A stretch of 64,000 bases of DNA from Catonella sp963539695 (GCA_963539695.1 CAUTOC010000007.1:1-64000); one strand, 5' to 3'. Numbered from the stretch's first letter, positions 25,588-34,746 are shown. Notes: a model not told the origin generated them from the letters alone. Translations and numbers: made by a program.

Positions 25588-27579
25588 TTACATAGCTGTA
25601 ATATCCACCAAATGTTTTTTAAGTTCTATAATCTCGTCCCTAAGCTTAGCAGCCGTCTCAAAGTTAAGCTCAACCGCCGCCTGATTCATTTTCTTTGTAA
25701 GTTCCTTAATTACTGCCTTTAATTCAGTCTCACTCATAGATTCTGCATCTTTTATAATCTTTGAGCTGTCCTCTTCAACCTTCTTTGAAATGCTTATTAA
25801 ATCCCTTACCTTTTTCTTTATAGTCTGAGGCACTATGCCATGCTCTTCATTGTACTTCATCTGTATGGCACGCCTTCTCTCAGTCTCTGTTATTGCTCTA
25901 TTCATAGAGCCTGTAATAGTATCAGCATACATTATTACATGCCCGTCTGCATTTCTTGCAGCCCTGCCTATGGTCTGAATAAGCGAAGTCTCTGAACGAA
26001 GAAAGCCTTCTTTATCCGCATCAAGTATGGCAACCAGGGTAATCTCGGGAATATCAAGTCCTTCTCTGAGCAAGTTAATACCTACCAGTACATCAAATAC
26101 ATCAAGACGCATATCTCTTATAATTTCAGACCTTTCAAGGGTGTCTATATCCGAATGGAGATATCTCACTCTTATACCTGCTTCCCTCATATAATCAGTA
26201 AGGTCTTCCGCCATTTTCTTGGTAAGTGTTGTTACCAAAACCTTATTTTTCTTTTCAGTTTCCTTTTTTACTTCACTTATTAAATCATCTATCTGTCCTG
26301 CTGTAGGCTTTACAATAATCTCAGGATCTACAAGTCCTGTAGGTCTTATTATCTGCTCTGTTCTAAGCAGTTCATGCTTTGCCTCATACTCAGACGGGGT
26401 TGCCGAGACAAAGAGCATACGGTCTATTTTATTTTCAAATTCAGGAAAATTAAGCGGTCTGTTGTCAAGTGCAGAGGGAAGTCTAAAACCATAGTCTACA
26501 AGTGTAGTCTTTCTTGAACGGTCTCCTGCATACATTCCACCAATCTGTGGTATGGTAATATGTGACTCATCCACTATAATTAAAAACTCATCAGGGAAGT
26601 AATCTATAAGTGTAAACGGCATACTTCCTGAAGGTCTGCCCGAAAGAGGTCCTGAATAGTTCTCTATTCCTGAACAAAACCCTGTCTCACGCATCATTTC
26701 TATGTCAAAATTAGTTCTTTCTTTTATACGCTGAGCCTCTATTAACTTATCTTCACTTTTGAAATATTTGATACGCAAATCCAATTCTTCTTCTAGTTTT
26801 GATAATGCCTCTTTCATTTTCTCAGGAGCAACTACATAATGGGAAGCCGGAAATACAACCACATGGGCAAGTTCTGCCACTGTAGTTCCTGTAAGCACAT
26901 CTATTTCAGAAATTCTGTCTATTTCATCTCCAAAAAACTCCAGCCTTACAGCTTTATCGGTAGAAGCTACAGGAAAGATTTCCACCACATCACCGCGAAT
27001 CCTAAATGTACCACGCTTAAAGTCCATATCATTTCTGGTGTACTGAATATCTATGAGCCTTCTCACAACTTCTTCCATATCCTTAATCTGTCCCGGGCGA
27101 ACTGAAAGTGTCATATCCTCATAGTCAATAGGATCTCCAAGTCCATAAATACAACTCACACTTGAAACCACAACTACATCTTTTCTCTCCGAAAGTGCCG
27201 CTGTAGCAGAGTGTCGAAGTTTATCTATCTCGTCATTAATTGCAGAATCTTTTTCTATGTATGTGTCTGAAGATGGTACATAGGCTTCAGGCTGATAGTA
27301 GTCATAGTACGACACAAAGTATTCTACTGCGTTCTCAGGGAAGAATTCTTTGAACTCACCATAGAGCTGAGCAGCTAAGGTTTTATTATGTGAAATGACA
27401 AGGGTAGGCAGGTTTAGTTTGGCTATGACATTTGCCATTGTAAATGTCTTGCCTGAACCCGTAACCCCAAGCAGTGTCTGGAACCCATTGCCTTCTTTGA
27501 AGCCTGTGGCAAGCTCCTCAATAGCCTGTGGCTGGTCTCCGGTTGGGGCATATTCGCTGTGTAAAATGAAGTGATCCAT
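25588..27579 (-). CDS. uvrB: Excinuclease ABC subunit B
   Basis: A 663-residue DNA helicase-like subunit of nucleotide excision repair. Walker A Gly-Val-Thr-Gly-Ser-Gly-Lys-Thr is at 38-45. The beta-hairpin region follows (Tyr-Tyr-Asp-Tyr-Tyr-Gln-Pro-Glu), the helicase Asp-Glu-Ser-His box is near 338, and helicase motifs V and VI are present. A C-terminal UVR domain (about 625-660) contacts UvrA/UvrC. Full length. The start has TAGGAG. No LexA box is visible in the ~380 bases upstream, unlike uvrA. A coding-like remnant lies directly in front of the gene. Confidence 0.98.
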   Translation of the reverse strand: MDHFILHSEYAPTGDQPQAIEELATGFKEGNGFQTLLGVTGSGKTFTMANVIAKLNLPTLVISHNKTLAAQLYGEFKEFFPENAVEYFVSYYDYYQPEAYVPSSDTYIEKDSAINDEIDKLRHSATAALSERKDVVVVSSVSCIYGLGDPIDYEDMTLSVRPGQIKDMEEVVRRLIDIQYTRNDMDFKRGTFRIRGDVVEIFPVASTDKAVRLEFFGDEIDRISEIDVLTGTTVAELAHVVVFPASHYVVAPEKMKEALSKLEEELDLRIKYFKSEDKLIEAQRIKERTNFDIEMMRETGFCSGIENYSGPLSGRPSGSMPFTLIDYFPDEFLIIVDESHITIPQIGGMYAGDRSRKTTLVDYGFRLPSALDNRPLNFPEFENKIDRMLFVSATPSEYEAKHELLRTEQIIRPTGLVDPEIIVKPTAGQIDDLISEVKKETEKKNKVLVTTLTKKMAEDLTDYMREAGIRVRYLHSDIDTLERSEIIRDMRLDVFDVLVGINLLREGLDIPEITLVAILDADKEGFLRSETSLIQTIGRAARNADGHVIMYADTITGSMNRAITETERRRAIQMKYNEEHGIVPQTIKKKVRDLISISKKVEEDSSKIIKDAESMSETELKAVIKELTKKMNQAAVELNFETAAKLRDEIIELKKHLVDITAM

Positions 27580-27591
27580 GGTTAAATTCTC

Positions 27592-27765
27592 CTAAAAGTC
27601 ATAGTAAAAAAGTTCGCCTATTCGCCGGAAATTCGTAATCATGCGTTCTCTAAAAGCTTCGTCATTTTGCACAAAGGGTCTAAAATACGAATCTAGGTCA
27701 CCAAAACCATATCGTGGGACTGGCTGAAACTCAGTAATACTGCATGCTACAGGCGATTTTATAAG
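27592..27765 (-). pseudogene. Coding-like remnant directly upstream of uvrB
   Basis: On the minus strand an open frame of about 57 codons ends in a TAG that overlaps the uvrB ribosome site. Its last ~45 residues have the composition of a real protein end (Pro-Arg-Tyr-Gly-Phe-Gly-Asp, then Phe-Arg-Glu-Arg-Met, ending Leu-Phe-Tyr-Tyr-Asp-Phe). There is no usable start codon near its 5' end. It is probably the 3' end of a lost gene. Family not recognised. Confidence 0.35.
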
Positions 27766-27826
27766 TCACTAAATGGGTCATTTTTAGTATAAATATAGCA
27801 TAAAAAACAGAAAAAGTACAGAAAAG

Positions 27827-27859
27827 AGGAGTCCGGAAATTTGCGGCTTACAGGCTCCT
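27827..27859. terminator. Possible terminator hairpin
   Basis: AGGAGTCC (27827-27834) pairs with GGCTCCT (27853-27859) with one bulge. T-rich tracts lie on both sides. It would end transcription from the Rpn remnants. The rest of 27766-27959 shows nothing coding. Confidence 0.4.
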
Positions 27860-27959
27860 AAATTGATGTTTTTTAATATTTTATTGGTTTTTGGTCATAC
27901 ATGAGGGCTAATTTTGATTGGATTTTGGTTCGTTTTGAGCGGACAAAATTTTGCTATAG

Positions 27960-28154
27960 TTATGCCAAAACTTTATCATTTTTTTCGATTATCATTTTTA
28001 TTTCTTCCACACTCTTATCAGTGGCAATTGAAATTTGTTCTAATGAAAATTTGTTTTTATACATATTCATTACAAAATCTATTAAATTCTTTGCTGTTAC
28101 CTCTGCTGTTACCCTATCCTCTATTCCCTGACCTAAATTACACATAGTATCCAC
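27960..28154 (-). pseudogene. Duplicated C-terminal tail of the Rpn-type nuclease gene
   Basis: A 64-codon frame (GTG start) that repeats the last ~55 residues of the neighbouring Rpn-family gene: Met-Cys-Asn-Leu-x-Gln-Gly-Ile, then Met-Asn-Met-Tyr-Lys-Asn-Lys-Phe-Ser-Leu-Glu-Gln-Ile-Ser. It is an in-tandem duplication of the 3' end, placed 14 bases after the parent stop codon. It could be debris. It could also be a small expressed protein: E. coli rpn genes are known to make a short C-terminal form that blocks the nuclease. Confidence 0.6.
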
Positions 28155-28168
28155 TTCCTTTAGTACTA

Positions 28169-29094
28169 CTATACTAATACTGCCTCATTCTCTTCAATTA
28201 TCTTTTTTACTTCATCTATACTCTTTTTTGTCGCAAGAGAAATTTGTTCCAATGAGAATTTGTTCTTATACATATTCATAACAACCTCTTCAAGTGTCTC
28301 ATCTACAATTCCTTGGCTTAAATTACACATATCACCCACATCCTTTCTCAAATTATCATTTACTGGAATTTTATATTCTTTTTCAATAATTTCCAGTTTT
28401 TCACTTGTAGTAAGCTTCTTAGACACCAATGCTACCAGTAAACGATGCAACTCATACTTCTCATCGTGTTCAGGTAAGTCCTTTGCAAGACCGATTAACA
28501 CGATATTAATCATGTCCTGCTTTCCTTCCCATTTCTTAGAACCTAAAACTTTCCTATTAGCTAACCCATAATAATCCAAACTGTTTTCAGGCATATTCAT
28601 ACAAATCCATATTGTATGAACGCACTTTATATCATCATAATTAGTATTTACAAAGTCTCTTTCTTTCTGAGAAGATACTAACCTACAGGCATAGAAAATT
28701 CCCCTATTTAAGATATGATATTCTGAGGTATACCTTTCTGTGCTTCAATATTTATTATAATCTGTGATACTCCATCTTTCAGTCTCACATAAAACACAAT
28801 ATCAAATCTTACCGTACCTTCATTTATATCTATACTTTCTGAATTAAGTCCTGCTATCCTTTTTCCATCCTGCTTTATATTAGTAAGTCCAGGTTCAACT
28901 GGTACAGAACCTATATAGGGTTCTCCTTCAATATATCCTTCCACATCTTTAGGATTAATCCCTTTGAATTCTTCTACTGTACTTGCAAGAATATGTGCGA
29001 GAATGCTCTTGTTTCCTAAAAGCCTTTTGGCATTCTCATCATACTGTGCCTTATCTCCTGCAGAATTAACTGCATTTTTTATTTCTGTATTCAA
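28169..29094 (-). pseudogene. Rpn-family (PD-(D/E)XK) nuclease gene, frameshifted
   Basis: The first 128 codons (29094 to 28708) carry the Rpn N-terminal fold, including the Phe-Asp-Ile strand and the Ile-Glu-Ala-Gln-Lys catalytic strand, then hit a stop. After a one-base shift near 28725, the other frame continues with Tyr-His-Ile-Leu-Asn-Arg-Gly-Ile-Phe-Tyr-Ala-Cys-Arg and joins the remaining 143 codons to 28169. Together they make a normal-length Rpn protein of about 305 residues. A single indel in a C/T-rich spot therefore breaks the gene. Rpn proteins are DNases linked to recombination and anti-phage defence. The ribosome site and start are intact. Confidence 0.8.
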
Positions 29095-29176
29095 GACTAC
29101 ATCACTCCTTGCCTTTCTTTATATAATTATATGATAAAATAAATATCTACGCAACCTGATTTAAAATTAAAAAAAG

Positions 29177-29210
29177 AGGAATAACACTTAAACAATCTAA
29201 GCTTATTCCT
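29177..29210. terminator. Terminator, copy 1 of a duplicated leader segment
   Basis: AGGAATAA (29177-29184) pairs with TTATTCCT (29203-29210), flanked by A- and T-rich ends. The same hairpin with nearly the same loop occurs at 29763-29803, together with similar flanking sequence. Confidence 0.65.
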
Positions 29211-29253
29211 TTTCTAAACATACTCTTCAATTCTAGGCTTTATATCTATATTA

Positions 29254-29703
29254 TCATTTCCTCAATACATAATAGAGAGCGGGAACTTCCTTCCAGCTTG
29301 AGACTGTCTTTAACGGTATACCTGAAGATATAAGACCAAAAATCGATTATGGAAACACATACGCAAAATTATGGTGAGAAAAACCATCTACTACAATAAC
29401 AAGAAACTTTGCTTGTCCTTCATCTTCATTTTCAGCTGCTCCCATAGCAAATGAGAGCTTATTAAGTTCGTAAATATTATCTTTAAACCATTCTAGCATT
29501 GTATTGTATAAATTTATATCATAGTTTTTTAATGTTGTAGCATTTAAACTCTTATGAGCTACCTGTAGAGCATAGCTTTTAAAATTTGACTTATTTCCGT
29601 ATTTTTCTATTATAGAAATAGCATCATCTGCAGCTGCCCAAAATAGTCGAATCGCTCTCTGAACTACATTTTTTATTTTTGTATTCAAAATTACAACTCT
29701 CAC
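29254..29703 (-). pseudogene. Chimeric remnant sharing the Rpn start region
   Basis: An open frame of 118 codons (29703 to 29347). It opens like the Rpn gene (Asn-Thr-x-Ile-Lys-Asn-x-Val) and has a similar upstream leader, then continues into a different, unrecognised helical protein. The frame stays protein-like beyond the TAA at 29347-29349 for about 30 more codons, to a TGA at 29254. An in-frame nonsense change is therefore likely. The shared start looks like recombination between two loci. Confidence 0.45.
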
Positions 29704-29762
29704 TATCTTTCTTTATGTGATTATATGCCAAAAATACTTGATAAACAACTCAATTAAAATAA

Positions 29763-29803
29763 AAAGAGGAATAATACTTATCAAATTAAGCTTATTCCTC
29801 TTT
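29763..29803. terminator. Terminator after the peroxiredoxin gene (copy 2)
   Basis: AAAGAGGAATAA (29763-29774) and TTATTCCTCTTT (29792-29803) form a perfect 12-base stem, followed by T-rich sequence. Confidence 0.8.
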
Positions 29804-29839
29804 ATTAAAATTATAAATCCTTCTTACTTTCTACGCTTT

Positions 29840-30508
29840 TTACTTTTCTCTCCTAAAACAAAGAAACCAATCAAGGCAATATTGATCCTCTGTCTGACTT
29901 TCCATACGCTCTTTAGCAGTTCCGCAACTTCCTGCTGTAGGCACAATAACATCATCACCCGGACGCCAATCGGCAGGAGTTGCACAGTTGTCTGCATCTG
30001 CCTTTTGGAGTGCAAGAATAATCCTCTTAATTTCATCAAAATTTCTGCCTGTTGAAAGAGGGTAATAGAGAATTGTACGAATTTTTCCATTAGGATCAAT
30101 TACAAATACCGCCCTTACTGCCTGAGTATTTGAAGCTCCCGGCTGAATCATCCCATATTTATTTGCAACTTCCATGCGAATATCTTCAATAAGAGGAAAT
30201 GTAACATTGATATTCTTCATTCCATTCCACTCTATTTCCTGAATCTTACGAAGCCAAGCAATATGAGCATAAAGAGAGTCTACTGAAAGCCCAATCAGTT
30301 CAGTATTAATAGCCTTAAACTCCTCCAACATAGAACCGAAAGTCATAAATTCTGTTGTGCAAACCGGGGTAAAATCGGCAGGATGTGAAAACAGAATAAC
30401 CCATTTTCCTCTGTAATCTGCAGGAAAATGTATTTCTCCTTGTGTTGTCACTGCATCAAATGCAGGTGCATCTTCTCCTATAAGAGGCATTGTTATTTTT
30501 TCTTCCAT
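29840..30508 (-). CDS. Peroxiredoxin, AhpC/TSA family (Prx6-like)
   Basis: A 222-residue thiol peroxidase. The peroxidatic Cys50 is in Asp-Phe-Thr-Pro-Val-Cys-Thr-Thr-Glu-Phe. The long C-terminal domain ends with the Gly-Ser-Cys-Gly-Thr-Ala segment and Tyr-Cys-Leu-Asp-Trp-Phe typical of the clostridial and archaeal Prx6-like group, so extra cysteines are available for resolution. It reduces peroxides in the cytosol of this anaerobe. Transcribed divergently from the AraC-type regulator, with a palindrome between them. Start: AAAGGAG site. Confidence 0.93.
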   Translation of the reverse strand: MEEKITMPLIGEDAPAFDAVTTQGEIHFPADYRGKWVILFSHPADFTPVCTTEFMTFGSMLEEFKAINTELIGLSVDSLYAHIAWLRKIQEIEWNGMKNINVTFPLIEDIRMEVANKYGMIQPGASNTQAVRAVFVIDPNGKIRTILYYPLSTGRNFDEIKRIILALQKADADNCATPADWRPGDDVIVPTAGSCGTAKERMESQTEDQYCLDWFLCFRREK

Positions 30509-30559
30509 AATTAAATTCTCCTTTCATAAATCCAAATTATCTGTTTTAAATATCTTATC

Positions 30560-30580
30560 AGAACATTTGTAATTTGTTCT
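30560..30580. promoter_or_regulatory. Palindrome between peroxiredoxin and AraC-type regulator
   Basis: AGAACA (30560-30565), nine bases, then TGTTCT (30575-30580). It lies about 50 bases upstream of the peroxiredoxin start and 72 bases upstream of the regulator. A candidate operator by position and symmetry only. Confidence 0.4.
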
Positions 30581-30652
30581 ATATAATAGTATAATATAAT
30601 ATTATAAGTATTAATTATTGTATTTTTTGCTATAAAAATAGGAGAATTTTCT

Positions 30653-31522
30653 ATGGATACTATTATTTTTGAAAATGACAGCCTCCCTATAAGAGTGGGG
30701 GTTGAAAATATCGCACTTCGAGAGCTACACAGTGAAATATCACATTTACATAATAATGCAGAAATCATTGTAGTAAATAATGGTGCCATTATTTGCTCTG
30801 CCGGAACTGACGAATTTGAACTTCATGCAGGTGATGTCTGCTTTATAAATGCAAAACAGTTACATAGCATCTGTACTAATGATGACAAAAAATGTAATCA
30901 TACTGTATTAAATGTCGGTATAAGCCTTCTTATGCAAAATCCGCTTATTTATGAAAAATATATTAAACCTATGCTGGAAGATGACTCATTTTCTCATGTA
31001 CGATTTGACGGCAGCAGCGGTTCTGCCGCTGAAATCGCCGCTTTGATTGCACAAATTGAGCAGCTTCAGCAAAATGGACATTGTGCCTATGAACTAAAAC
31101 TTATCGCCTTGATTCACCTTTTATTTTATCAACTTTACCTCTCTTATGTGAATGAACCAAAAAAAGCGACTGTTGACAACAATATTTTTATTCAGCAGAA
31201 AATGACAGAATATGTATACAAACATTTTAATGAAGAATTAACACTTAATGACATTGCAAATTCAGGAAATGTAAGTCGTAGTCAGTGTGCAAAACTATTT
31301 AAAAAATATACCGGTCTGTCACCAATGACTTTTTTAAATAAGCATAGACTTGAAGTCAGCCTTAAACTGCTACGAAAGACTGCTGACAGTGTTGCAGAAA
31401 TTTCACATTCTTGTGGTTTTTTTGACCAAAGTTATTTTAACCGCTTATTTTTAAGAGAATATGGATGTACTCCACTAACATACCGGAAAAGCGGACAAAT
31501 AAATTTACCCCCCACCAAGTAA
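30653..31522 (+). CDS. AraC-family transcriptional regulator with cupin sensor
   Basis: A 289-residue regulator. An N-terminal cupin-like sensor (about 1-100, with His-rich 'His-Ala-Gly-Asp' type strands) is followed by a helical linker and a C-terminal AraC double helix-turn-helix (about 188-283; Ser-Arg-Ser-Gln-Cys-Ala-Lys-Leu-Phe-Lys and Tyr-Phe-Asn-Arg-Leu-Phe). The effector is unknown. It faces the peroxiredoxin gene across a 144-base promoter region, so local regulation of that gene is plausible. A GC-rich hairpin overlaps its stop codon. Start: AGGAG site. Confidence 0.88.
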   Translation: MDTIIFENDSLPIRVGVENIALRELHSEISHLHNNAEIIVVNNGAIICSAGTDEFELHAGDVCFINAKQLHSICTNDDKKCNHTVLNVGISLLMQNPLIYEKYIKPMLEDDSFSHVRFDGSSGSAAEIAALIAQIEQLQQNGHCAYELKLIALIHLLFYQLYLSYVNEPKKATVDNNIFIQQKMTEYVYKHFNEELTLNDIANSGNVSRSQCAKLFKKYTGLSPMTFLNKHRLEVSLKLLRKTADSVAEISHSCGFFDQSYFNRLFLREYGCTPLTYRKSGQINLPPTK

Positions 31523-31545
31523 CTCATTATCACTTAATGGGGGGT
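31507..31545. terminator. GC-rich hairpin across the regulator stop codon
   Basis: ACCCCCCA (31507-31514) pairs with TGGGGGGT (31538-31545), with an inner AAGT/ACTT pair. The stem contains the end of the coding region, with the TAA in the loop side. No T-run follows, so termination may be weak. It may instead protect the mRNA end. Confidence 0.5.
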
Positions 31546-31594
31546 ACTATAAGTTATATAAGTCTGAATTTTCTATAACTTTTTATATATCATT

Positions 31595-34231
31595 TTATTT
31601 ATTCTTCTTCTCAGCAATAGCAGCCTGTGCCGCTGCAAGTCTTGCTACAGGTACTCTAAATGGTGAGCAGGATACATAGTCAAGACCGATCTTGTGGCAG
31701 AACTCAACTGATGAAGGATCTCCACCATGCTCTCCACAGATACCGATGTGAAGCTTCTCGTTAACAGGCTTTCCAAGCTTGATAGCCATTTCCATAAGCT
31801 TACCAACACCGTTCTGGTCAAGCTTTGCAAATGGGTCATTCTCGAATATCTTTGTGTCATAGTAAGCATTAAGGAACTTACCTGCATCATCACGAGAGAA
31901 ACCAAATGTCATCTGTGTAAGGTCGTTAGTACCGAAGCAGAAGAAATCAGCTTCTTTAGCGATATCATCAGCAGTAAGGCAAGCACGAGGAATCTCTACC
32001 ATAGTACCAACCTCATAGTGAAGGTCTGCACCAGCTGCCTTAATCTCAGCATCTGCTGTCTCTACAACAACCTTCTTTACATATTTAAGCTCTTTAACTT
32101 CACTTGTAAGAGGAATCATAATCTCAGGAACTACCTTCCAGTCAGTATGTTTCTTCTGCACAGCAATAGCTGCACGAATAACAGCCTTAGTCTGCATCTT
32201 AGCGATTTCAGGATAAGTAACTGCAAGACGAAGTCCTCTGTGTCCCATCATCGGGTTGAACTCATGAAGTCCTGTAATTATATCCTTAATTGCCTGAACA
32301 CTCTTGCCCTGTGCATCTGCAAGCTTTTTAATATCTTCCTCTGTTGTAGGAACGAATTCGTGAAGAGGCGGATCAAGGAAACGAATAGTAACAGGTGCTC
32401 CCTCAAGTGCCTCATAAAGCTGCTCGAAATCTCCCTGCTGATATGGAAGAATCTTCTCAAGAGCCGCTTCTCTTCCCTCTACTGAATCTGAACAAATCAT
32501 CTCTCTAAATGCTGCAATTCTGTCAGCCTCAAAGAACATGTGCTCTGTACGGCAAAGACCGATACCTTCTGCACCAAGCTCACGAGCCTTTCTGGCATCC
32601 TCAGGAGTATCAGCATTTGTTCTAACTCTAAGTCTTCTATACTTATCAGCCCAAGCCATGATTCTACCGAACTCACCTGCGATAGTAGCATCAACTGTTG
32701 GGATTAAGCCCTCATAGATATTACCTGTTGTACCATCGATAGAGATTTCATCTCCCTCATTAAATGTCTTGCCGCCAAGAGTAAACTTCTTGTTAGCCTC
32801 ATCCATAACGATATCGCCACAACCGGATACACAGCAAGTACCCATACCACGAGCAACTACGGCTGCGTGAGATGTCATACCACCACGAACTGTAAGGATA
32901 CCCTGAGCAGACTTCATACCTGAAATATCCTCAGGAGAGGTCTCAAGACGAACAAGAACTACTTTCTCACCACGCTCAGCCCAAACTACAGCGTCATCTG
33001 CTGTAAATACCGCTTTACCGCAAGCTGCACCCGGAGAAGCACCAAGTCCTTTTCCAAGTGGTGTGGCAGCTTTAAGTGCCTTAGTATCAAACTGTGGGTG
33101 AAGAAGAGTATCAAGGTTACGAGGATCAATCATTGCAACCGCCTCTTCCTCTGTTCTCATTCCTTCATCTACAAGGTCACAGGCAATTTTAAGAGCCGCC
33201 TGTGCTGTTCTCTTACCATTTCTTGTCTGAAGCATATAAAGCTTACCATGTTCAACTGTAAACTCCATATCCTGCATATCTCTATAATGTTTCTCAAGTG
33301 TAGCACAAACTTCATTAAATTCCTTGAAAGCTTCAGGGAACTTATTTTCCATCTCGTTGATGTGCATAGGTGTACGAACACCTGCAACAACATCCTCACC
33401 CTGTGCATTTGTAAGAAACTCACCAAAAAGTCCCTTAGCTCCTGTAGCAGGATCTCTTGTAAATGCAACACCTGTACCACAGTCATCACCCATGTTACCA
33501 AAAGCCATAGACTGTACATTTACAGCTGTTCCCCATGAATAAGGAATATCGTTGTCACGACGATAGATGTTAGCACGTGGATTATCCCATGAACGGAATA
33601 CAGCCTTAATTGCTCCGTAAAGCTGTTCCTTAGGATCAGCCGGGAAATCTTTACCAATCTTTGACTTATACTCTTCCTTAAACTGACCTGCAAGCTTTTC
33701 AAGATCCTCAGCTGTAAGGTCTACATCCTGAGTAACTCCCTTCTCTTCTTTCATTTTGTCGATAAGTTCTTCAAAGTACTTCTTACCGACTTCCATAACT
33801 ACATCAGAGTACATCTGAATAAATCTTCTATAGCAATCCCAAGCCCAACGAGGATTTCCTGATTTCTCAGCAATAACCTTTACAACTTCCTCATTAAGAC
33901 CAAGGTTAAGAATTGTATCCATCATACCGGGCATTGAAGCTCTTGCACCTGAACGAACTGAAACAAGGAGCGGATTCTCATGATCACCGAATTTCTTTCC
34001 TGTAATGCCTTCGAGCTTAGTTATGTGCTCATCTATCTGGCTAAGAATCTCTTTATTGATTTTCTCTCCATCCTCATAATACTGAGTACAAGCTTCTGTT
34101 GTTACAGTGAAGCCCTGAGGTACCGGAAGTCCGATATTTGTCATTTCTGCAAGGTTAGCACCCTTACCACCAAGAAGCTCACGCATCTCAGCTTTTCCTT
34201 CAGTGAATAAATATACCCACTTTCTTGCCAT
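31595..34231 (-). CDS. ppdK: Pyruvate phosphate dikinase
   Basis: An 878-residue enzyme that interconverts pyruvate + ATP + Pi with PEP + AMP + PPi, used by many anaerobes in the glycolytic direction. The N-terminal nucleotide-grasp domain has the glycine-rich loop Leu-Leu-Gly-Gly-Lys-Gly-Ala-Asn-Leu. The swivelling phospho-histidine domain carries Gly-Gly-Met-Thr-Ser-His-Ala-Ala, and the C-terminal PEP/pyruvate barrel ends with Gly-Ile-Cys-Gly-Glu-His-Gly-Gly. Full length. A long structured leader lies upstream. It lies next to gpmI, a glycolytic neighbour. Confidence 0.98.
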   Translation of the reverse strand: MARKWVYLFTEGKAEMRELLGGKGANLAEMTNIGLPVPQGFTVTTEACTQYYEDGEKINKEILSQIDEHITKLEGITGKKFGDHENPLLVSVRSGARASMPGMMDTILNLGLNEEVVKVIAEKSGNPRWAWDCYRRFIQMYSDVVMEVGKKYFEELIDKMKEEKGVTQDVDLTAEDLEKLAGQFKEEYKSKIGKDFPADPKEQLYGAIKAVFRSWDNPRANIYRRDNDIPYSWGTAVNVQSMAFGNMGDDCGTGVAFTRDPATGAKGLFGEFLTNAQGEDVVAGVRTPMHINEMENKFPEAFKEFNEVCATLEKHYRDMQDMEFTVEHGKLYMLQTRNGKRTAQAALKIACDLVDEGMRTEEEAVAMIDPRNLDTLLHPQFDTKALKAATPLGKGLGASPGAACGKAVFTADDAVVWAERGEKVVLVRLETSPEDISGMKSAQGILTVRGGMTSHAAVVARGMGTCCVSGCGDIVMDEANKKFTLGGKTFNEGDEISIDGTTGNIYEGLIPTVDATIAGEFGRIMAWADKYRRLRVRTNADTPEDARKARELGAEGIGLCRTEHMFFEADRIAAFREMICSDSVEGREAALEKILPYQQGDFEQLYEALEGAPVTIRFLDPPLHEFVPTTEEDIKKLADAQGKSVQAIKDIITGLHEFNPMMGHRGLRLAVTYPEIAKMQTKAVIRAAIAVQKKHTDWKVVPEIMIPLTSEVKELKYVKKVVVETADAEIKAAGADLHYEVGTMVEIPRACLTADDIAKEADFFCFGTNDLTQMTFGFSRDDAGKFLNAYYDTKIFENDPFAKLDQNGVGKLMEMAIKLGKPVNEKLHIGICGEHGGDPSSVEFCHKIGLDYVSCSPFRVPVARLAAAQAAIAEKKNK

Positions 34232-34257
34232 TATTATTTCCTCCTGTTGTTACTCTA

Positions 34258-34323
34258 AATAAGACATAAGCATACAAATAAGTGCATAAAAAAATGCACT
34301 CCAAGTTACAATTCAAGTCTTAT
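34258..34323 (-). promoter_or_regulatory. Structured 5' leader of ppdK
   Basis: An outer pair (AATAAGAC near 34257-34264 with GTCTTATT near 34316-34323) encloses a perfect hairpin GTGCAT (34282-34287) / ATGCAC (34294-34299). It sits between 25 and 95 bases upstream of the ppdK start on the minus strand. No known riboswitch class is recognised. Confidence 0.45.
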
Positions 34324-34353
34324 TCAGATAAATTTACACTTACTTTTTAAATA

Positions 34354-34372
34354 TGTTGATTATAAATCAACA
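34354..34372. promoter_or_regulatory. Perfect palindrome upstream of ppdK
   Basis: TGTTGAT (34354-34360), five bases, ATCAACA (34366-34372). It resembles a CRP/FNR-family operator (TTGAT...ATCAA) but with a five-base instead of four-base spacer. It could regulate ppdK. The remaining 34373-34657 holds nothing coding that I can see. Confidence 0.4.
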
Positions 34373-34657
34373 CCTCAGATTATCTTAACATATTTTAGGC
34401 TTTATGTCATTATTTTTTATCATAAAACTATGCTATATTTACTTGTTATTTACTCTTTATTTTTGGCATTTTTTACTATAAAATGTCAATTTCATCATCA
34501 AAAATCACGATATATTCGTAATTTTAAATATATTATCCCGTGGATATCGGTCAGTTTTCTTGCAAAATACCGATTGCTTTTTAGACAGTTTAGAATAATA
34601 CCCTAATCAAGCCGAAAGCCTCCAATTACGATGTTTTACAGATATTTGATAATATCC

Positions 34658-34725
34658 CCATAGTCACAGACCGAAAATTGTTTATTCTATTGTACTATAC
34701 AGAATAAGAGGTCTGTGACCTATGG
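34658..34725. repeat. Inverted-repeat element (MITE-like or 3' hairpin)
   Basis: GTCACAGACC (34663-34672) pairs perfectly with GGTCTGTGAC (34710-34719). An inner stem TTATTCT (34682-34688) / AGAATAA (34701-34707) forms within. Outer CATA/TATG bases extend the pairing with one bulge. The right arm begins dispersed-repeat copy C. It lies just downstream of gpmI (minus strand). Confidence 0.6.
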
Positions 34726-34734
34726 CATAAATAA
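34710..34734 (+). repeat. Dispersed 25-base repeat, copy C
   Basis: Shares GGTCTGTGAC and the AT-rich ending with copies A (17721-17745) and B (48138-48162). Here it forms one arm of a full inverted repeat, whereas the other copies are single arms. Confidence 0.5.
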
Positions 34735-34746
34735 TTGGGTCTTAAC

